The notes: generated by a model not told the origin, from the letters alone. 64,000 nt of DNA from Betaproteobacteria bacterium (GCA_016861105.1 BOKS01000002.1:1-64000), one strand, 5' to 3'; shown: positions 17,362 to 27,479, numbered from the stretch's first letter. Translations and numbers: made by a program.

Positions 17362-18470
17362 CGGGACGCCTCCACGGCGTGGATCAGCTCGCGGGCCGCG
17401 CTGCGGAACGCTTCGCCGTCGACGCCCGACGGGGCCACCACCGTCGCGCGGCCGATCGCGGGGAAGTTCGCCTCGATCGACCGCGTGTACGTCGGGTCGT
17501 AGTGGCGGTCGAGCAGTTCGCCGACGAGCGTGTCGAAGTCGCCGGCCGCGGCGAGCGCGTTCCAGCGCGCGACCGGCTCGCGGCCCAGCAGCGGGACGAG
17601 CGGGGCCAGCCGTTGCGCGAGCAGCGCGGGGTCGGCGAGGAAGTGCCGGTACTCCTCCTGCAGCAGGGCGATGCGGTGCGCGCGGCCGAGCTCGACGCGG
17701 GCGCACGGCGAGGCGCGCATCCGCTCGAGCAGCGTGCCGGGCACCTGCAGGCGCCCGATGCGCTTGCTCTCGGATTCGACGTACACCGGTCGCGCGGCGT
17801 CGACACGCTGCAGCGCGTCGGCGATCAGGGTCTCGAAGTGCTTCTGCGACGGCTGCGGCTGCCCGGGCAGGTCGCCCAGCAGCGAGCCGCGATGCCGTGC
17901 CATGCCCTCGAGGTCGAGCACTTGCGCCCCCTCCGCGCGCAGCGCATCGAGGAGGCGGCTCTTGCCCGACCCCGTCAGCCCGCAGACGACGCAAAACGGG
18001 AGCCCCGCCGGCAGCCGCTGCAGCGCGTCGATCACGTGGCGGCGATATGCGCGATAGCCGCCGTCGAGCTGCACGGCGCGCCAGCCGACCTCGCGGAGGA
18101 CGTGCGCCAGCGAGCGGCTGCGCTGTCCGCCGCGCCAGCAGTAGACCAGCGGCGCCCAGTCGCGGGGGCGGTGGGCGAAGCGCTCGACGATGCCCGCGAT
18201 GTTGCGCGCGATCAGCGCGGCGCCGCGCTTCTTCGCCTCGAACGGCGACGCCTGCGCGTGCAGCGTGCCGACCTCCGCGCGCTCCTCGTTCGACAGCACG
18301 GGGCAGTTGATCGCGCCCGGCAGGTGATCGTCGGCGAACTCGGCGGGCGTACGCACGTCGAGCCGCTCGGGCCACGCGTCGATCGCGTCCGGCGCGACGC
18401 GGCGCGGCTCGTGGCCGTCGCGCTGCGCCGGCCGGCGCACGGCAGCGGCCTCGTGCGCGATGGCGGTCAC
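17358..18470 (-). CDS. selU: tRNA 2-selenouridine synthase (MnmH/SelU)
   Basis: SelU replaces the sulfur of 2-thiouridine at tRNA wobble position 34 with selenium from selenophosphate, via a geranylated intermediate. The 370-residue protein has an N-terminal rhodanese domain whose catalytic cysteine is C111 in LVYCWRGGQRSRS, and a C-terminal P-loop domain with GLTGSGKSRLLDAL (about 150-165). The GTG start at 18470 overlaps the tesA stop as GTGA, so it is coupled. No selD is in view; the enzyme implies selenophosphate is made elsewhere in the genome. Confidence 0.93.
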   Translation of the reverse strand: MTAIAHEAAAVRRPAQRDGHEPRRVAPDAIDAWPERLDVRTPAEFADDHLPGAINCPVLSNEERAEVGTLHAQASPFEAKKRGAALIARNIAGIVERFAHRPRDWAPLVYCWRGGQRSRSLAHVLREVGWRAVQLDGGYRAYRRHVIDALQRLPAGLPFCVVCGLTGSGKSRLLDALRAEGAQVLDLEGMARHRGSLLGDLPGQPQPSQKHFETLIADALQRVDAARPVYVESESKRIGRLQVPGTLLERMRASPCARVELGRAHRIALLQEEYRHFLADPALLAQRLAPLVPLLGREPVARWNALAAAGDFDTLVGELLDRHYDPTYTRSIEANFPAIGRATVVAPSGVDGEAFRSAARELIHAVEASR

Positions 18471-19090
18471 TTGCGCAGCAGCGGGCGCAGCGCGGGCCAG
18501 ACGGTGTCCACCATCCGCGGCTGCGCCTGCGCGGTCGGGTGGATGCGGTCCGGCTGGAACATCGCCATGTCCTCGCCGAAGCCGTCGAAGAGATAGGGTA
18601 CCAGCGCCGCCTTGCGGGCCTGCGCCACGTCCGCGAACATCGCGTCGAACTCCCGGACGTAGGCGGGGCCGTAGTTCGGCGGCAGCTTCATGCCGACGAC
18701 CAGCGCCTTCGCGCCCGCGGCCTGCGCGTCGCGCACCATCGCGTCGAGGTTGGCGCGCGTCGCCGCCAGCGGCTGGCCGCGCAGCGCGTCGTTGCCGCCC
18801 AGTTCGATGACGACGACCGCGGGTCGATGCGCCTTCAGCAGCGCGGGCAGGCGCGCGCGCCCGCCGGCCGTCGTGTCGCCGCTGATCGAGGCGTTGACGA
18901 TCCGATGCGGCAGCTTGTGCTCGCGCAGCCGCGCCTCCAGCAGCGACACCCAGACTTCGCCCGGGGCGAGCCCGTAGCCCGCCGAGATGGAGTCGCCGAC
19001 GACGAGGACGACGGGCGCGGCCGTCGCGGCACGCGCGAGGGCGGGCAGCAGCAGGAGCGTGGCGAGGACGAGACGGCGCTGCGCGTGCAT
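18467..19090 (-). CDS. tesA: Arylesterase / acyl-CoA thioesterase I / lysophospholipase TesA
   Basis: A 207-residue SGNH hydrolase exported to the periplasm: signal peptide residues 1-24, block I VVGDSISAGYGL with nucleophile S34, block III ELGGNDALRG, and block V PDRIHPTAQAQ with the catalytic Asp-His. TesA cleaves acyl-CoA, lysophospholipid and aryl ester substrates. A TACAAT box at 19120-19125 on this strand precedes it by 29 bases. Divergence from ybbA-ybbP with selU nearby matches the gene neighbourhood of E. coli. Confidence 0.94.
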   Translation of the reverse strand: MHAQRRLVLATLLLLPALARAATAAPVVLVVGDSISAGYGLAPGEVWVSLLEARLREHKLPHRIVNASISGDTTAGGRARLPALLKAHRPAVVVIELGGNDALRGQPLAATRANLDAMVRDAQAAGAKALVVGMKLPPNYGPAYVREFDAMFADVAQARKAALVPYLFDGFGEDMAMFQPDRIHPTAQAQPRMVDTVWPALRPLLRK

Positions 19091-19119
19091 GGGGCGTCGG
19101 CCGGAGGCGATCCGGCGCC

Positions 19120-19125
19120 ATTGTA
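19120..19125 (-). promoter_or_regulatory. Candidate -10 box of the tesA-selU-phzF operon
   Basis: TACAAT on the minus strand, 29 bases before the tesA ATG. No convincing -35. Confidence 0.4.
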
Positions 19126-19239
19126 AGAGGTGGACTGGAGGGACCCGCCGCGGCCCGCGCGGTTCCCGTCGCGTCCCGGGGGCGATGCCTGGGGCCGCGG
19201 GACGCGCGTCGCCGGGCGGGGCGGGCGGCGCCCTCGGCG

Positions 19240-19245
19240 TATACT
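19240..19245 (+). promoter_or_regulatory. Candidate -10 box of the ybbA-ybbP operon
   Basis: TATACT in the 285-base divergent gap with tesA, 130 bases before the ybbA ATG. No -35 hexamer is clear. The rest of the gap is GC-rich with no other signal I can support. Confidence 0.35.
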
Positions 19246-19375
19246 CGGCGCCGCGCTTCGCGCGCCGCCGCGAGCGCTGTCCAACCGTCCGGGCCGCGGC
19301 GCTTGAAACGTCCGGCGCGCCGCCGCATCTCACCAGGACGGCCGCCCCGCTCCGCGCCGCGCCCCGAATCCCGCC

Positions 19376-20107
19376 ATGTCGTCCCCGATCCTTCGCGCCG
19401 AGGCGCTCTCGAAGACCGTGCAGAGCGGCGACGACCCGCTCACGATCCTCGACGGCGTGACGTTCGAGGTCGCTGCAGGCGACACGGTCGCGATCGTCGG
19501 TGCATCGGGATCCGGCAAGACGACGCTTCTCGGCCTGCTCGCCGGGCTGGACCGTCCGACCGCGGGCGACGTCTGGCTCGACGGCCACGCGCTCTCCGGC
19601 GAGGACGAGGACGAGCGTGCGGCGCTGCGGCAGCGGCTGCTGGGCTTCGTCTTCCAGTCGTTCCAGCTGCTGCCGGCGCTGACCGCGCTGGAGAACGTCA
19701 TGCTCCCGCTGGAGCTCGCCGGCGCCGACGACGCGGCGCAGCGGGCGCGGACCTGGCTCGACCGCGTCGGGCTCGCGCGGCGCGTGCGCCACTACCCGCG
19801 CCAGCTGTCCGGCGGCGAGCAGCAGCGCGTGGCGATCGCGCGCGCGTTCGCCGGCGACCCGAAGCTCCTGATGGCCGACGAGCCGACCGGCAACCTGGAC
19901 AACGCGACGGGCGCCGAGGTCGCCGACCTCATGTTCCGCCTCAATCGCGAGCACGGCACGACGCTGCTGCTCGTCACGCACGACCTCGCGCTCGCCCGCC
20001 GCTGCGGGCGTCGACTGTCGCTCGCCGGCGGCCGGCTTGTCGGCGACGAGCGCGCATCGCGCGAGGGCGGCGGCGTGCGCGACACGCCGGTCGCGCGGCC
20101 CGCCTGA
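19376..20107 (+). CDS. ybbA: ABC transporter ATP-binding protein YbbA
   Basis: A 243-residue ATPase of the LolD/MacB-like (type VII) class. Walker A is GASGSGKTTLLGLLAGL, the signature LSGGEQQRVAIARAF, Walker B LLMADEPTGNLD, and the H-loop VTHD. It pairs with the YbbP permease beginning eight bases after its stop. The substrate is unproven; such ATPases power mechanotransmission rather than classic transport. The divergent partner is tesA. Confidence 0.92.
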   Translation: MSSPILRAEALSKTVQSGDDPLTILDGVTFEVAAGDTVAIVGASGSGKTTLLGLLAGLDRPTAGDVWLDGHALSGEDEDERAALRQRLLGFVFQSFQLLPALTALENVMLPLELAGADDAAQRARTWLDRVGLARRVRHYPRQLSGGEQQRVAIARAFAGDPKLLMADEPTGNLDNATGAEVADLMFRLNREHGTTLLLVTHDLALARRCGRRLSLAGGRLVGDERASREGGGVRDTPVARPA

Positions 20108-20115
20108 CGCACGCG

Positions 20116-22629
20116 ATGCGCACGCTCGCCCTCGGCCTCCGCATGCTGCGGCGCGACTGGCGCGCCGGCGAGTTGCGCGTCCTCGTGGCGGCGCTCGTGC
20201 TGGCCGTCGCCAGCGTCGGAACGGTCGGGTTCTTCGCCGACCGCGTGAAGGGCGCGCTCACGCGGCAGGCGAACCTGCTGCTCGGCGGCGACCTGATGAT
20301 CACCGGCGATCGCCCGCTGCCGGCCGCGTTCGCGGAGCGCGCGCGCGCGGACGGGCTCGCGACCACGCCGGTGATCCGCTTCAACAGCATGGTGCAGCGC
20401 GCCGACGTGCCCGCGGACGGCGCCGCGGCGATCCTCACCGACGTGAAGGCGGTCGGTGCCGGCTATCCGCTGCGCGGCAGCGTCACGCTCGTCGGCGGCG
20501 AGGGGCGCGAGGATCGCGTCGCCGCGGGCATCCCGCCGCCCGGCGCGGCGTGGGCGGACGTGCGCCTCGCGCAGCGGCTCGGCATCGGCAAGGGCGCGCG
20601 ACTGTCGGTCGGCGAAACCACGATCGTGGTCGGCGAGATCCTGCGCTCCGAGCCCGAGGTCGCCGGCGTCGTGTTCTCGCTCGGGCCGAAGCTGCTGATG
20701 AATCTCGACGACGTGCCGGCGACGAACCTGCTGCAGCCCGGCAACCGGGCTTCGCACCGCCTGCTGGTCGCCGCGCCCGGCGAGGCGGCGCTCGAGCGCT
20801 ACCGGCGGTGGCTGGGCGGCGAGCTGAAGGCGGGGCAGCGCATGGAAAACGTGCGTGACCTGCGGCCCGAGGTGCGGCAGACGCTGGAGCGGGCCGAGAA
20901 GTTCCTCGGGCTCGCCGCGCTGGTGGCCGTCCTGCTCGCGGCGGTGGCGATCGCGCTGGCCGCCTCGCGTTACCTGCGGCGCCATCTGGACGCCGCGGCG
21001 ATGATGCGCTGCTTCGGCGCCTCGCGCGGGCGCACGCTCGCGCTCTTCGCGCTGCAGTTCCTCGTGCTCGGCGTCGCGGCGTGCGCGGCCGGCGTGCTCG
21101 TCGCGCTCGGCGGACAGGCGCTGCTCGTCGGCACGCTGTCGAGCCTGATGGACGCGGGCCTGCCGGCCCCGACGTGGGGACCGGCGCTCGCCTCGTTCGC
21201 GACCGGCCTCCTGCTGCTGTTCGGTTTCGCGCTCCCCCCGCTGGTCGCGCTGTCCGGCGTGCCGCCGCTGCGCGTGCTGCGCCGCGACCTGCCGCGCCCG
21301 AAGGTCGCCGGCGTGCTCGCCTACGCGCTGGGCGCGGCGACGGTGGCGATGCTGATCGCGTGGCAGGCGCGGGAGGCGCAGGCGGGCGCGATCATGGTGG
21401 GCGGCGTGGGGGCGCTGCTGCTCGTGGCGGCGCTCGCCGCCTGGGGGCTGATCGTGCTGCTGAAGCGGCTGCCGCAGCGTGGCGTGTCGTGGCGCTTCGG
21501 GCTCGCCAACCTCTCGCGGCGCCGCTTCGCCTCGTCGCTGCAGATCGGCGCGCTCGCCCTGGGGCTGATGGCGCTGCTGCTGCTCACGCTCGTCCGCGGC
21601 GACCTCATGCAGGCGTGGCGCGCCAACCTGCCGCCCGACGCCCCGAACCAGTTCCTCGTCAACGTGCTGCCCGACCAGGCCGCGGACGCGCGCGCGACGC
21701 TCTCGCAGCGCTTCGGGCGCGACATCGCGTTCTCGCCGATGGTGCGCGGTCGCCTGGTGGAGGTCAACGGCCAGGCGCTCGACACGACGCGGTTCGCCGA
21801 CGCGCGCGCGCGCCGGCTGGCGGAGCGCGAGTTCAATCTCTCCTGGACCGACGCGCTGCCCGGTGGCAACCGCGTCGTCGCCGGACGCTTCTGGCCGCCG
21901 GGCGCGCGCGGCGCCGAGCAGGGCATGTCGCTGGAGGACGGCATCGCCGAGTCGCTCGGCGTGCGGCTCGGCGATGCGCTCACGTTCGACGTGGCAGGCG
22001 CGCGCGTCACCGCGAAGGTCACCAGCCTGCGCAAGGTCGACTGGGACAGCTTCCGCGTGAACTTCTTCGCGCTGTTCCCGCCCGGCCCGCTCGACGACAA
22101 GCCGGTGTCGTACATCGCGGCGTTCCGCGCGCCGGACACCGACCACGGCTGGCTCGCGCCGCTCGTGCAGAAGCACCCGAACATCCTCGCGATCGACGTC
22201 GGCGAGCTGATGCGGCAGGTGCAGGGCATCGTCGACCGCGTGTCGCGCGCGATCGAGTTCGTCTTCCTGTTCACGCTGGCCGGAGGCCTGCTCGTGCTGC
22301 AGGCCGCGGTGGCCGCGACGCAGGACGAGCGCCGCTTCGACGCCGCGGTGCTGCGCACGCTGGGCGCGTCGCGCCGCCAGCTGCAGTCGGCGCAGGTCGC
22401 GGAGTTCCTGCTGCTCGGTGCGCTCGCCGGGCTGGTCGCTGCCGCCGGGGCGACCGCGATCGGCTGGGCGCTGTCCGACCGCGTGTTCCGCATCCCGTTC
22501 CAGGCGAATCCGCTGGTGTGGCTCTACGGCGTCGGCGGCGGTGCGCTGGCCGTCGCGTTCGCCGGCTGGCTCGGGACCCGCAACACGGTGCGCCAGCCGC
22601 CGCTGGCGGTCATCCGCCAGCTCGGATGA
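20116..22629 (+). CDS. ybbP: ABC transporter permease YbbP (FtsX-like, ten helices)
   Basis: An 837-residue inner-membrane protein: one N-terminal helix (about 18-38), a large periplasmic region, then two FtsX-type blocks of four and related helices (about 265-450 and 710-835). Typical motifs are LAASRYLRRHLDAAAMMRCF and the C-terminal DERRFDAAVLRTLGASRRQL with its coupling loop. Together with YbbA it forms a MacB-like machine, proposed to extract lipids or hydrophobic compounds from the membrane. Its last bases overlap the ATG of the globin gene. Confidence 0.92.
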   Translation: MRTLALGLRMLRRDWRAGELRVLVAALVLAVASVGTVGFFADRVKGALTRQANLLLGGDLMITGDRPLPAAFAERARADGLATTPVIRFNSMVQRADVPADGAAAILTDVKAVGAGYPLRGSVTLVGGEGREDRVAAGIPPPGAAWADVRLAQRLGIGKGARLSVGETTIVVGEILRSEPEVAGVVFSLGPKLLMNLDDVPATNLLQPGNRASHRLLVAAPGEAALERYRRWLGGELKAGQRMENVRDLRPEVRQTLERAEKFLGLAALVAVLLAAVAIALAASRYLRRHLDAAAMMRCFGASRGRTLALFALQFLVLGVAACAAGVLVALGGQALLVGTLSSLMDAGLPAPTWGPALASFATGLLLLFGFALPPLVALSGVPPLRVLRRDLPRPKVAGVLAYALGAATVAMLIAWQAREAQAGAIMVGGVGALLLVAALAAWGLIVLLKRLPQRGVSWRFGLANLSRRRFASSLQIGALALGLMALLLLTLVRGDLMQAWRANLPPDAPNQFLVNVLPDQAADARATLSQRFGRDIAFSPMVRGRLVEVNGQALDTTRFADARARRLAEREFNLSWTDALPGGNRVVAGRFWPPGARGAEQGMSLEDGIAESLGVRLGDALTFDVAGARVTAKVTSLRKVDWDSFRVNFFALFPPGPLDDKPVSYIAAFRAPDTDHGWLAPLVQKHPNILAIDVGELMRQVQGIVDRVSRAIEFVFLFTLAGGLLVLQAAVAATQDERRFDAAVLRTLGASRRQLQSAQVAEFLLLGALAGLVAAAGATAIGWALSDRVFRIPFQANPLVWLYGVGGGALAVAFAGWLGTRNTVRQPPLAVIRQLG

Positions 22630-23030
22630 CGACACAGGCAGCGCCGGACGCGCAGGCGGCAACGCCGTTCGCCCGGCTCGGCGGCGAGGAGGGCGTGCGC
22701 GCGCTGGTCGACCGCTTCTACGACCTGATGGACCTCGAGCCCGAGTTCGCCCCGCTGCGCGCCGTGCACGGGGCCTCGCTCGCGCACGCGCGCGACAAGC
22801 TGCACCTGTTCCTGTGCGGCTGGCTCGGCGGCCCGCCGCTGTACGCGAGCCGGTACGGCCATCCGCGCCTGCGTTCGCGGCACCTGCCGTTTCCGATCGG
22901 GGCGCGCGAGCGCGACCAGTGGGTCGCCTGCATGGCGCGCGCGCTCGACGACGCCGGCGGCCCGGACGACCTCAAGGCGCCGCTGATGGAGGCCTTCGCC
23001 GGGACCGCCGACTGGATGGTGAACCGCTGA
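22626..23030 (+). CDS. Group II truncated hemoglobin
   Basis: A 134-residue heme protein of the trHb2 (YjbI/GlbO) type: FARLGGEEGVRALVDRFYDLM, then KLHLFLCGWLGGPPLY, and RLRSRHLPFPIG carrying the proximal His, with the distal Trp region DQWVACMARAL. Such globins bind oxygen or nitric oxide; function here is not shown. ATG 22626 overlaps the ybbP stop (ATGA), so it is translationally coupled to the ABC system. Confidence 0.9.
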   Translation: MTTQAAPDAQAATPFARLGGEEGVRALVDRFYDLMDLEPEFAPLRAVHGASLAHARDKLHLFLCGWLGGPPLYASRYGHPRLRSRHLPFPIGARERDQWVACMARALDDAGGPDDLKAPLMEAFAGTADWMVNR

Positions 23031-23055
23031 TCGGCACGGCGCGCCGCGCGGGCCG

Positions 23056-24225
23056 TCACTTGCCCGCGAGCACCGACTCGCGCGACCAGCGCCGCGCGAC
23101 GCCGGCGAGCGCGAGCGCGATCAGCAGCAGCGGGAGGAGCCACGACAGCGCGTAGTCGGCCGGCGCGATCCCCTCGCCGCGCAGCGCGCGGTTGAGCAGC
23201 GCGTACTGGCCGGACACGGGGACGAGCGCGATCCAGTCGGGCTCGCGGCGCTGCGCGAACAGCTGCACCGCCGGGATCAGGGCGACGACGAACATGAACA
23301 CGGACACGTTCGCCTGCGCCTCCTTGAACGTGCGCCCGCGCGCGCCGACCCACAGCAGCACGGCGGGCATCAGCGCGATCATCGGCAGCAGGATCGCCAC
23401 GAAGCGGCCCAGCTCCCCCGCGCCGAAGAGGAACGGGATGCCGACCGGCGGCAACGGCGCGAACGACAGCGTCGCCCAGAACCCGGCGAGCGTCACCAGC
23501 ACCACGGCCGCGTTGAACGCCGCCGTCGCCAGCCACTTGCCTGCGACGAGCTCGAGCGGCGTCGCCGGGGTCGTGAGCAGCGGCTCGAGCGACTGGCGCT
23601 CGCGCTCGCCGGCCGTCGCGTCCAGCGCCACCGCCATGCCGCCCATGATCGCGGCGAACAGGCCGTAGTAGGCGACGAGGAACAGGACGAGCGCGCCGGA
23701 CTGCTGCGGCGTGGCGAGGTTCACCGTCCGCACGTCGAGGGGTGCGCCGACCTCCGGCGCGACGCCGCGCAGCAGCAGGCGCATGCGGCCCCACTGGGCG
23801 CCGTAGGCGCGCAGCAGCGTCTCGGCCTGGTCGATCGATGCGCGCGAGCGGTCGCGCGAGCGGTCGAAGACGAGCCGCACGACGCCCGCGCGCCCGGCCT
23901 CGACGTCGCCGGGGAACGCCGGGTCCACCACGAGCACCACGTCGAGCTCGCCGGCGCGCACGCGGGCCTCGTAGTCGTCGGGCGCCGCGGCGATGCGCAC
24001 CTGCTCGCGTTCGAGAAACGCCACCAGCGCGGGCGCGTGCTCGGCGCCATGGACGGGAAGCGCGAGGTCGCGCGCGGCGCGCGCCTGCTGCGCCATGAGG
24101 TTGAAGATCAGCATCAGGAAGATCGGGCCGGCGAGCGCGGCGGTCGCCAGCGTGACCAGCAGCGTGCGCCGTTCGCGCAGCGTGTCGACCGCCTCCTTCG
24201 CGGCGACGGCGAGGACGCGGTTCAC
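23056..24225 (-). CDS. ABC-2 type permease, NatB-like
   Basis: A 389-residue membrane protein with one N-terminal helix (about 21-45), a periplasmic domain to about 175, and five or six C-terminal helices ending at about 380. The start MNRVLAVAAKEAVDTLRERR is typical of NatB-type sodium-extrusion permeases. ATAGERERQSLEPLLTTPAT is the conserved cytoplasmic loop. Its gene follows the ATPase after 16 bases. The transported ion or drug is not provable from sequence. Confidence 0.87.
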   Translation of the reverse strand: MNRVLAVAAKEAVDTLRERRTLLVTLATAALAGPIFLMLIFNLMAQQARAARDLALPVHGAEHAPALVAFLEREQVRIAAAPDDYEARVRAGELDVVLVVDPAFPGDVEAGRAGVVRLVFDRSRDRSRASIDQAETLLRAYGAQWGRMRLLLRGVAPEVGAPLDVRTVNLATPQQSGALVLFLVAYYGLFAAIMGGMAVALDATAGERERQSLEPLLTTPATPLELVAGKWLATAAFNAAVVLVTLAGFWATLSFAPLPPVGIPFLFGAGELGRFVAILLPMIALMPAVLLWVGARGRTFKEAQANVSVFMFVVALIPAVQLFAQRREPDWIALVPVSGQYALLNRALRGEGIAPADYALSWLLPLLLIALALAGVARRWSRESVLAGK

Positions 24226-24241
24226 GGCCGGAGCGCGCCGG

Positions 24242-24985
24242 TCATGCCGCGAGTCCCTCGCCGGAGCCCAGCAGGCCGACGAAGGCGTCCTCGAGCGAGG
24301 CGGCCCCGGAGAGCGCGAGCAGCTCGGCCGCCGTGCCCGCCGCGACGACGCGCCCGCGGCCGAGGATCACGATGCGGTCGCACAGCGCCGCGACCTCCTG
24401 CATGACGTGCGAGCTGAACAGCAGGCACTTGCCCTGCGCCCGCAGCGCCTTGAGCTGCGCGCGCAGGCTGCGCACGCTCATGATGTCGAGCCCGTTCGTG
24501 GGCTCGTCCAGCAGGATCGTGTCGGGGTCGTGCACGAGCGCGCGGGCGATCGCGGTCTTCATCTTCTCGCCCTGCGAGAAGCCCTGCGCCGGCCGGTCGG
24601 CGATCGCGGCGAGCCCCATCGTGTCGACGAGCGTCGCGATGCGCCGGTCGAGCACGTCCGCGGCGATGCCGTGCAGGCGGCCGTAGTAGCGGATGTTCTC
24701 GCGCGCGGTGAGGCGCGGATACAGCCCGCGCGCATCGGAGAGCACGCCGATGCGGCGCCGCACCGCGCGCCGGTCGGCCACGACGTCGAGGCCGCCGATG
24801 CGGGCCCGGCCGGCATCGGGGACGACCAGCGTGGCCAGCATCCGCAGCAGCGTGGTCTTCCCGGCCCCGTTGGGCCCGAGCAGCCCGGTGATCTCGCCGT
24901 CCGCCGCGACGAACGACACGCCGTCGACCGCCTGCACCTCGCGGCGCCTGCCGAACGCCTTCGCGAGACCGTCGACGGCGATCAC
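24242..24985 (-). CDS. ABC transporter ATP-binding protein, NatA-like
   Basis: A 247-residue ATPase. Walker A is [19 protein letters not shown], Walker [16 protein letters not shown], and the H-loop LLFSSHVM. The signature reads [15 protein letters not shown], with FSQGEK instead of LSGGQ, which is characteristic of NatA-type ATPases. The GTG start at 24985 overlaps the stop of the preceding hydrolase gene (GTGA), so three genes form one minus-strand operon. Confidence 0.9.
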   Translation of the reverse strand: MIAVDGLAKAFGRRREVQAVDGVSFVAADGEITGLLGPNGAGKTTLLRMLATLVVPDAGRARIGGLDVVADRRAVRRRIGVLSDARGLYPRLTARENIRYYGRLHGIAADVLDRRIATLVDTMGLAAIADRPAQGFSQGEKMKTAIARALVHDPDTILLDEPTNGLDIMSVRSLRAQLKALRAQGKCLLFSSHVMQEVAALCDRIVILGRGRVVAAGTAAELLALSGAASLEDAFVGLLGSGEGLAA

Positions 24986-26481
24986 GGCGCCGGCCCCAGC
25001 CGGCCGGTCCACAGCGGCGGGCGCTTCGCGTTCGCGAAGCGCTCGATGCACGCGGACGGCAGCGTGTCGAAGCCCGCGCGGTCGACGAAGGCGGCGACGA
25101 GCCGCGGGCCGCACGCGTGCGGCGAGACGATGTGGCCGTAGCCTGCCGCCACGACGTGGCGATGGTTGGCGAGCGTGCGTCCGACCTCCTCGGCGTACGC
25201 CGGCGGCGTGACGGGATCGAGCGCGCCGGAGAGCATCAGGATCGGCAGGTCGGAGGCGACCGGCGTCGCGTGGCCGTCCGCCGCGTCGCCCCGCGGCCAG
25301 ACGTCGCAGACGTCCAGCGCGGCGCGCGCGAGCCGACCCGCGCGCAGCGCCGCGAGCGCCGCGCGCTCGCCTGCCGTCACGCGCGGCGCGTCTTCCGCGC
25401 AGGTGACCGCGTAGTGCAGCGCGACGTCGACCTGCTCGGCGAGATCGCTGCCGACGAGCTGCGCCGTGGCGAACAGCGGCGCGAAGTCGCCGTCCGCCGC
25501 GCGGGCGAGGATCGCGGGGATCAGGCCGGCGAGCTCGGGAACGTAGGTGAGCGGATGCAGGCCGGCGAGCAGCGCGTCGAAGGTCAGCGTCACCGTTTGC
25601 GTCACGCCGGTGCGCGGCTCGGCGACGACGACCTCGCGTCCCGCCGGGCCGAGCGAGGCGCGCAGCGCCTCGAGCGTCGCCGCGGGATCGGCCCGCGACG
25701 CCGCGCACGCGGGTGCGTCGCGGCAGGCCGCGAAGACCGCTTCGAGCGCGCGCTCGCGCGTGCGCCAGACGTCGAGGGAGATGCGCATCGACGGCGGCGC
25801 CACGCCGTCGAGGATCGCGCTGCGCACGCGCCCGGGGTGGCGACGGACGTACTCGAGCGCGACGCGCGAGCCGTAGCTCCCGCCCCACAGGTTCCACTTC
25901 GCGACGCCGAGCGCCTCGCGCACCGCCTCCAGGTCGGCGATCCACGCGGCCGTCGTGTAGTGCGCGAGGTCCACGCCGCGGGCGGCGAGCTCGGCGACGC
26001 AGGCGCGCGCCTTGGGCAGCGGGTCGACGTCGAGCGCTTCGTCGGCGTCGTCGCCGGGCTCGAACGCCGCGCAGTCGAGCGGCGCGCTGCGTCCCGTGCC
26101 GCGCTGGTCGACGAGCACGATGTCGCGGGTGCGGCGCACCTCGACGAGCCGGGACGCGAACGCCGCGAGCGACGACGCGGCCTGGCCGGGGCCGCCGGCG
26201 AGGATCAGCAGCGGATCGGGCTTCGGCGACAGCGTGTTGGCGCGCAGGACGGCGACGTGGAGCCCGATCGTGCGGCCGCCGGGCCTGCCGCGATCCTCGG
26301 GGACGTCGAGCGTGGCGCACTGCGCCGCCGTCGCGAGCCGCGGCAGCCGGCAGTCGGCGAGCGCGAGGCGATCGCCGCGCGGCGCGTCGTTCGAGCAGGA
26401 CGCGAGCAGCGTCGCGGCCGCGGCCAGCGCGACGCGCGCTGCGCGGCGCCTCGCGCGCGCCCGCCCGTTCCCCTCGATCAT
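24982..26481 (-). CDS. Alpha/beta-hydrolase lipoprotein, S33 (tripeptidyl/proline peptidase-like)
   Basis: A 499-residue hydrolase starting with an Arg-rich signal and lipobox LLASC (Cys about 28). [12 protein letters not shown] is the oxyanion-hole motif, [13 protein letters not shown] the family hallmark, and [15 protein letters not shown] the nucleophile-serine elbow; [12 protein letters not shown] and [12 protein letters not shown] give Asp and His of the triad. The C-terminal part matches the TAP-like module. It heads the operon with the NatA/NatB-like exporter, which might act on its product. ATG 26481 is chosen as the signal peptide start. Confidence 0.87.
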   Translation of the reverse strand: MIEGNGRARARRRAARVALAAAATLLASCSNDAPRGDRLALADCRLPRLATAAQCATLDVPEDRGRPGGRTIGLHVAVLRANTLSPKPDPLLILAGGPGQAASSLAAFASRLVEVRRTRDIVLVDQRGTGRSAPLDCAAFEPGDDADEALDVDPLPKARACVAELAARGVDLAHYTTAAWIADLEAVREALGVAKWNLWGGSYGSRVALEYVRRHPGRVRSAILDGVAPPSMRISLDVWRTRERALEAVFAACRDAPACAASRADPAATLEALRASLGPAGREVVVAEPRTGVTQTVTLTFDALLAGLHPLTYVPELAGLIPAILARAADGDFAPLFATAQLVGSDLAEQVDVALHYAVTCAEDAPRVTAGERAALAALRAGRLARAALDVCDVWPRGDAADGHATPVASDLPILMLSGALDPVTPPAYAEEVGRTLANHRHVVAAGYGHIVSPHACGPRLVAAFVDRAGFDTLPSACIERFANAKRPPLWTGRLGPAP

Positions 26482-26621
26482 GGCGCCGGATGGTAGCAAA
26501 CGGTGCCGGCACGGCAGCGACGGGCCGCGACGGCCGGCGGCCGGGCGCGACCGGCTGGCGCCGGCGGGCGCGGACGGCAGGTGTAGCATCCTCGACACTT
26601 CCGCTGCAATTCCGTCCGCCC

Positions 26622-27479
26622 ATGCACGCGCGCGACCTCGAGCCCGGCATCGTCACCGACCTCAGGGACCGGCTGACCTACGGCGGCTACCTGCGCCTCG
26701 ACCTCGTGCTCGCGGCGCAGCAGCCGCTGTCCGGCGGCGCGGGCGGGGCGCCGCGGCACGACGAGATGCTGTTCATCGTCCAGCACCAGGTCTCCGAGCT
26801 GTGGATGAAGCTGATGATCCACGAGCTCGCGGCGGCCATCCGGCACGTCCAGCGCGACGCCCTCGGCGAGAACTCCAAGATCCTCGCGCGCGTGAAGCTG
26901 ATCCAGCGGCAGCTGTTCGACATGTGGGCCGTGTTGGAGACGCTGACGCCCTCGGAGTACGACGCGTTCCGCCCGTCGCTGGGCACGTCGTCGGGCTTCC
27001 AGTCCGCGCAGTACCGCGCGATCGAGTTCCTGCTGGGCAACAAGCAGGCGGCGATGCTCGACGTCTTCCGCCACGACCCGCAGGCGCACGCCGAGCTCGA
27101 GCGGCTGCTGCACGCGCGCTCGCTCTACGACGAGTTCCTCGGCCACCTCGCGCGCCGCGGCCTGCCGGTGCCCGCGGCGGTGCTGGAGCGCGACTTCAGC
27201 CAGCCCTACGTCCGGCACCCCGACCTCGTGCCCGTGTTCAAGACCGTCTACGACGACCCCGGGCACTGGTGGGACGCCTACGACATGTGCGAGAAGCTCG
27301 TGGACGTCGAGGAGGGCTTCCAGCTCTGGCGCTTCCGGCACATGAAGACCGTCGAGCGGATCATCGGCCACAAGCCGGGGACCGGCGGCTCGTCGGGAGT
27401 CGGCTTCCTGCGCAAGGCGCTCGACATCGCGTTCTTCCCCGAGCTGATCGACGTCCGCACCCAGATCGGCCGGCGCTGA
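26622..27479 (+). CDS. kynA: Tryptophan 2,3-dioxygenase
   Basis: This heme enzyme opens the indole ring of tryptophan to N-formylkynurenine. The 285-residue length fits bacterial enzymes. Landmarks are [40 protein letters not shown], the loop [13 protein letters not shown], and [20 protein letters not shown] with the heme-ligand His. A TAGCAT box at 26583-26588 may be its -10. A kynureninase-like gene lies 0.9 kb downstream; the formamidase gene kynB is not here. Confidence 0.96.
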   Translation: MHARDLEPGIVTDLRDRLTYGGYLRLDLVLAAQQPLSGGAGGAPRHDEMLFIVQHQVSELWMKLMIHELAAAIRHVQRDALGENSKILARVKLIQRQLFDMWAVLETLTPSEYDAFRPSLGTSSGFQSAQYRAIEFLLGNKQAAMLDVFRHDPQAHAELERLLHARSLYDEFLGHLARRGLPVPAAVLERDFSQPYVRHPDLVPVFKTVYDDPGHWWDAYDMCEKLVDVEEGFQLWRFRHMKTVERIIGHKPGTGGSSGVGFLRKALDIAFFPELIDVRTQIGRR

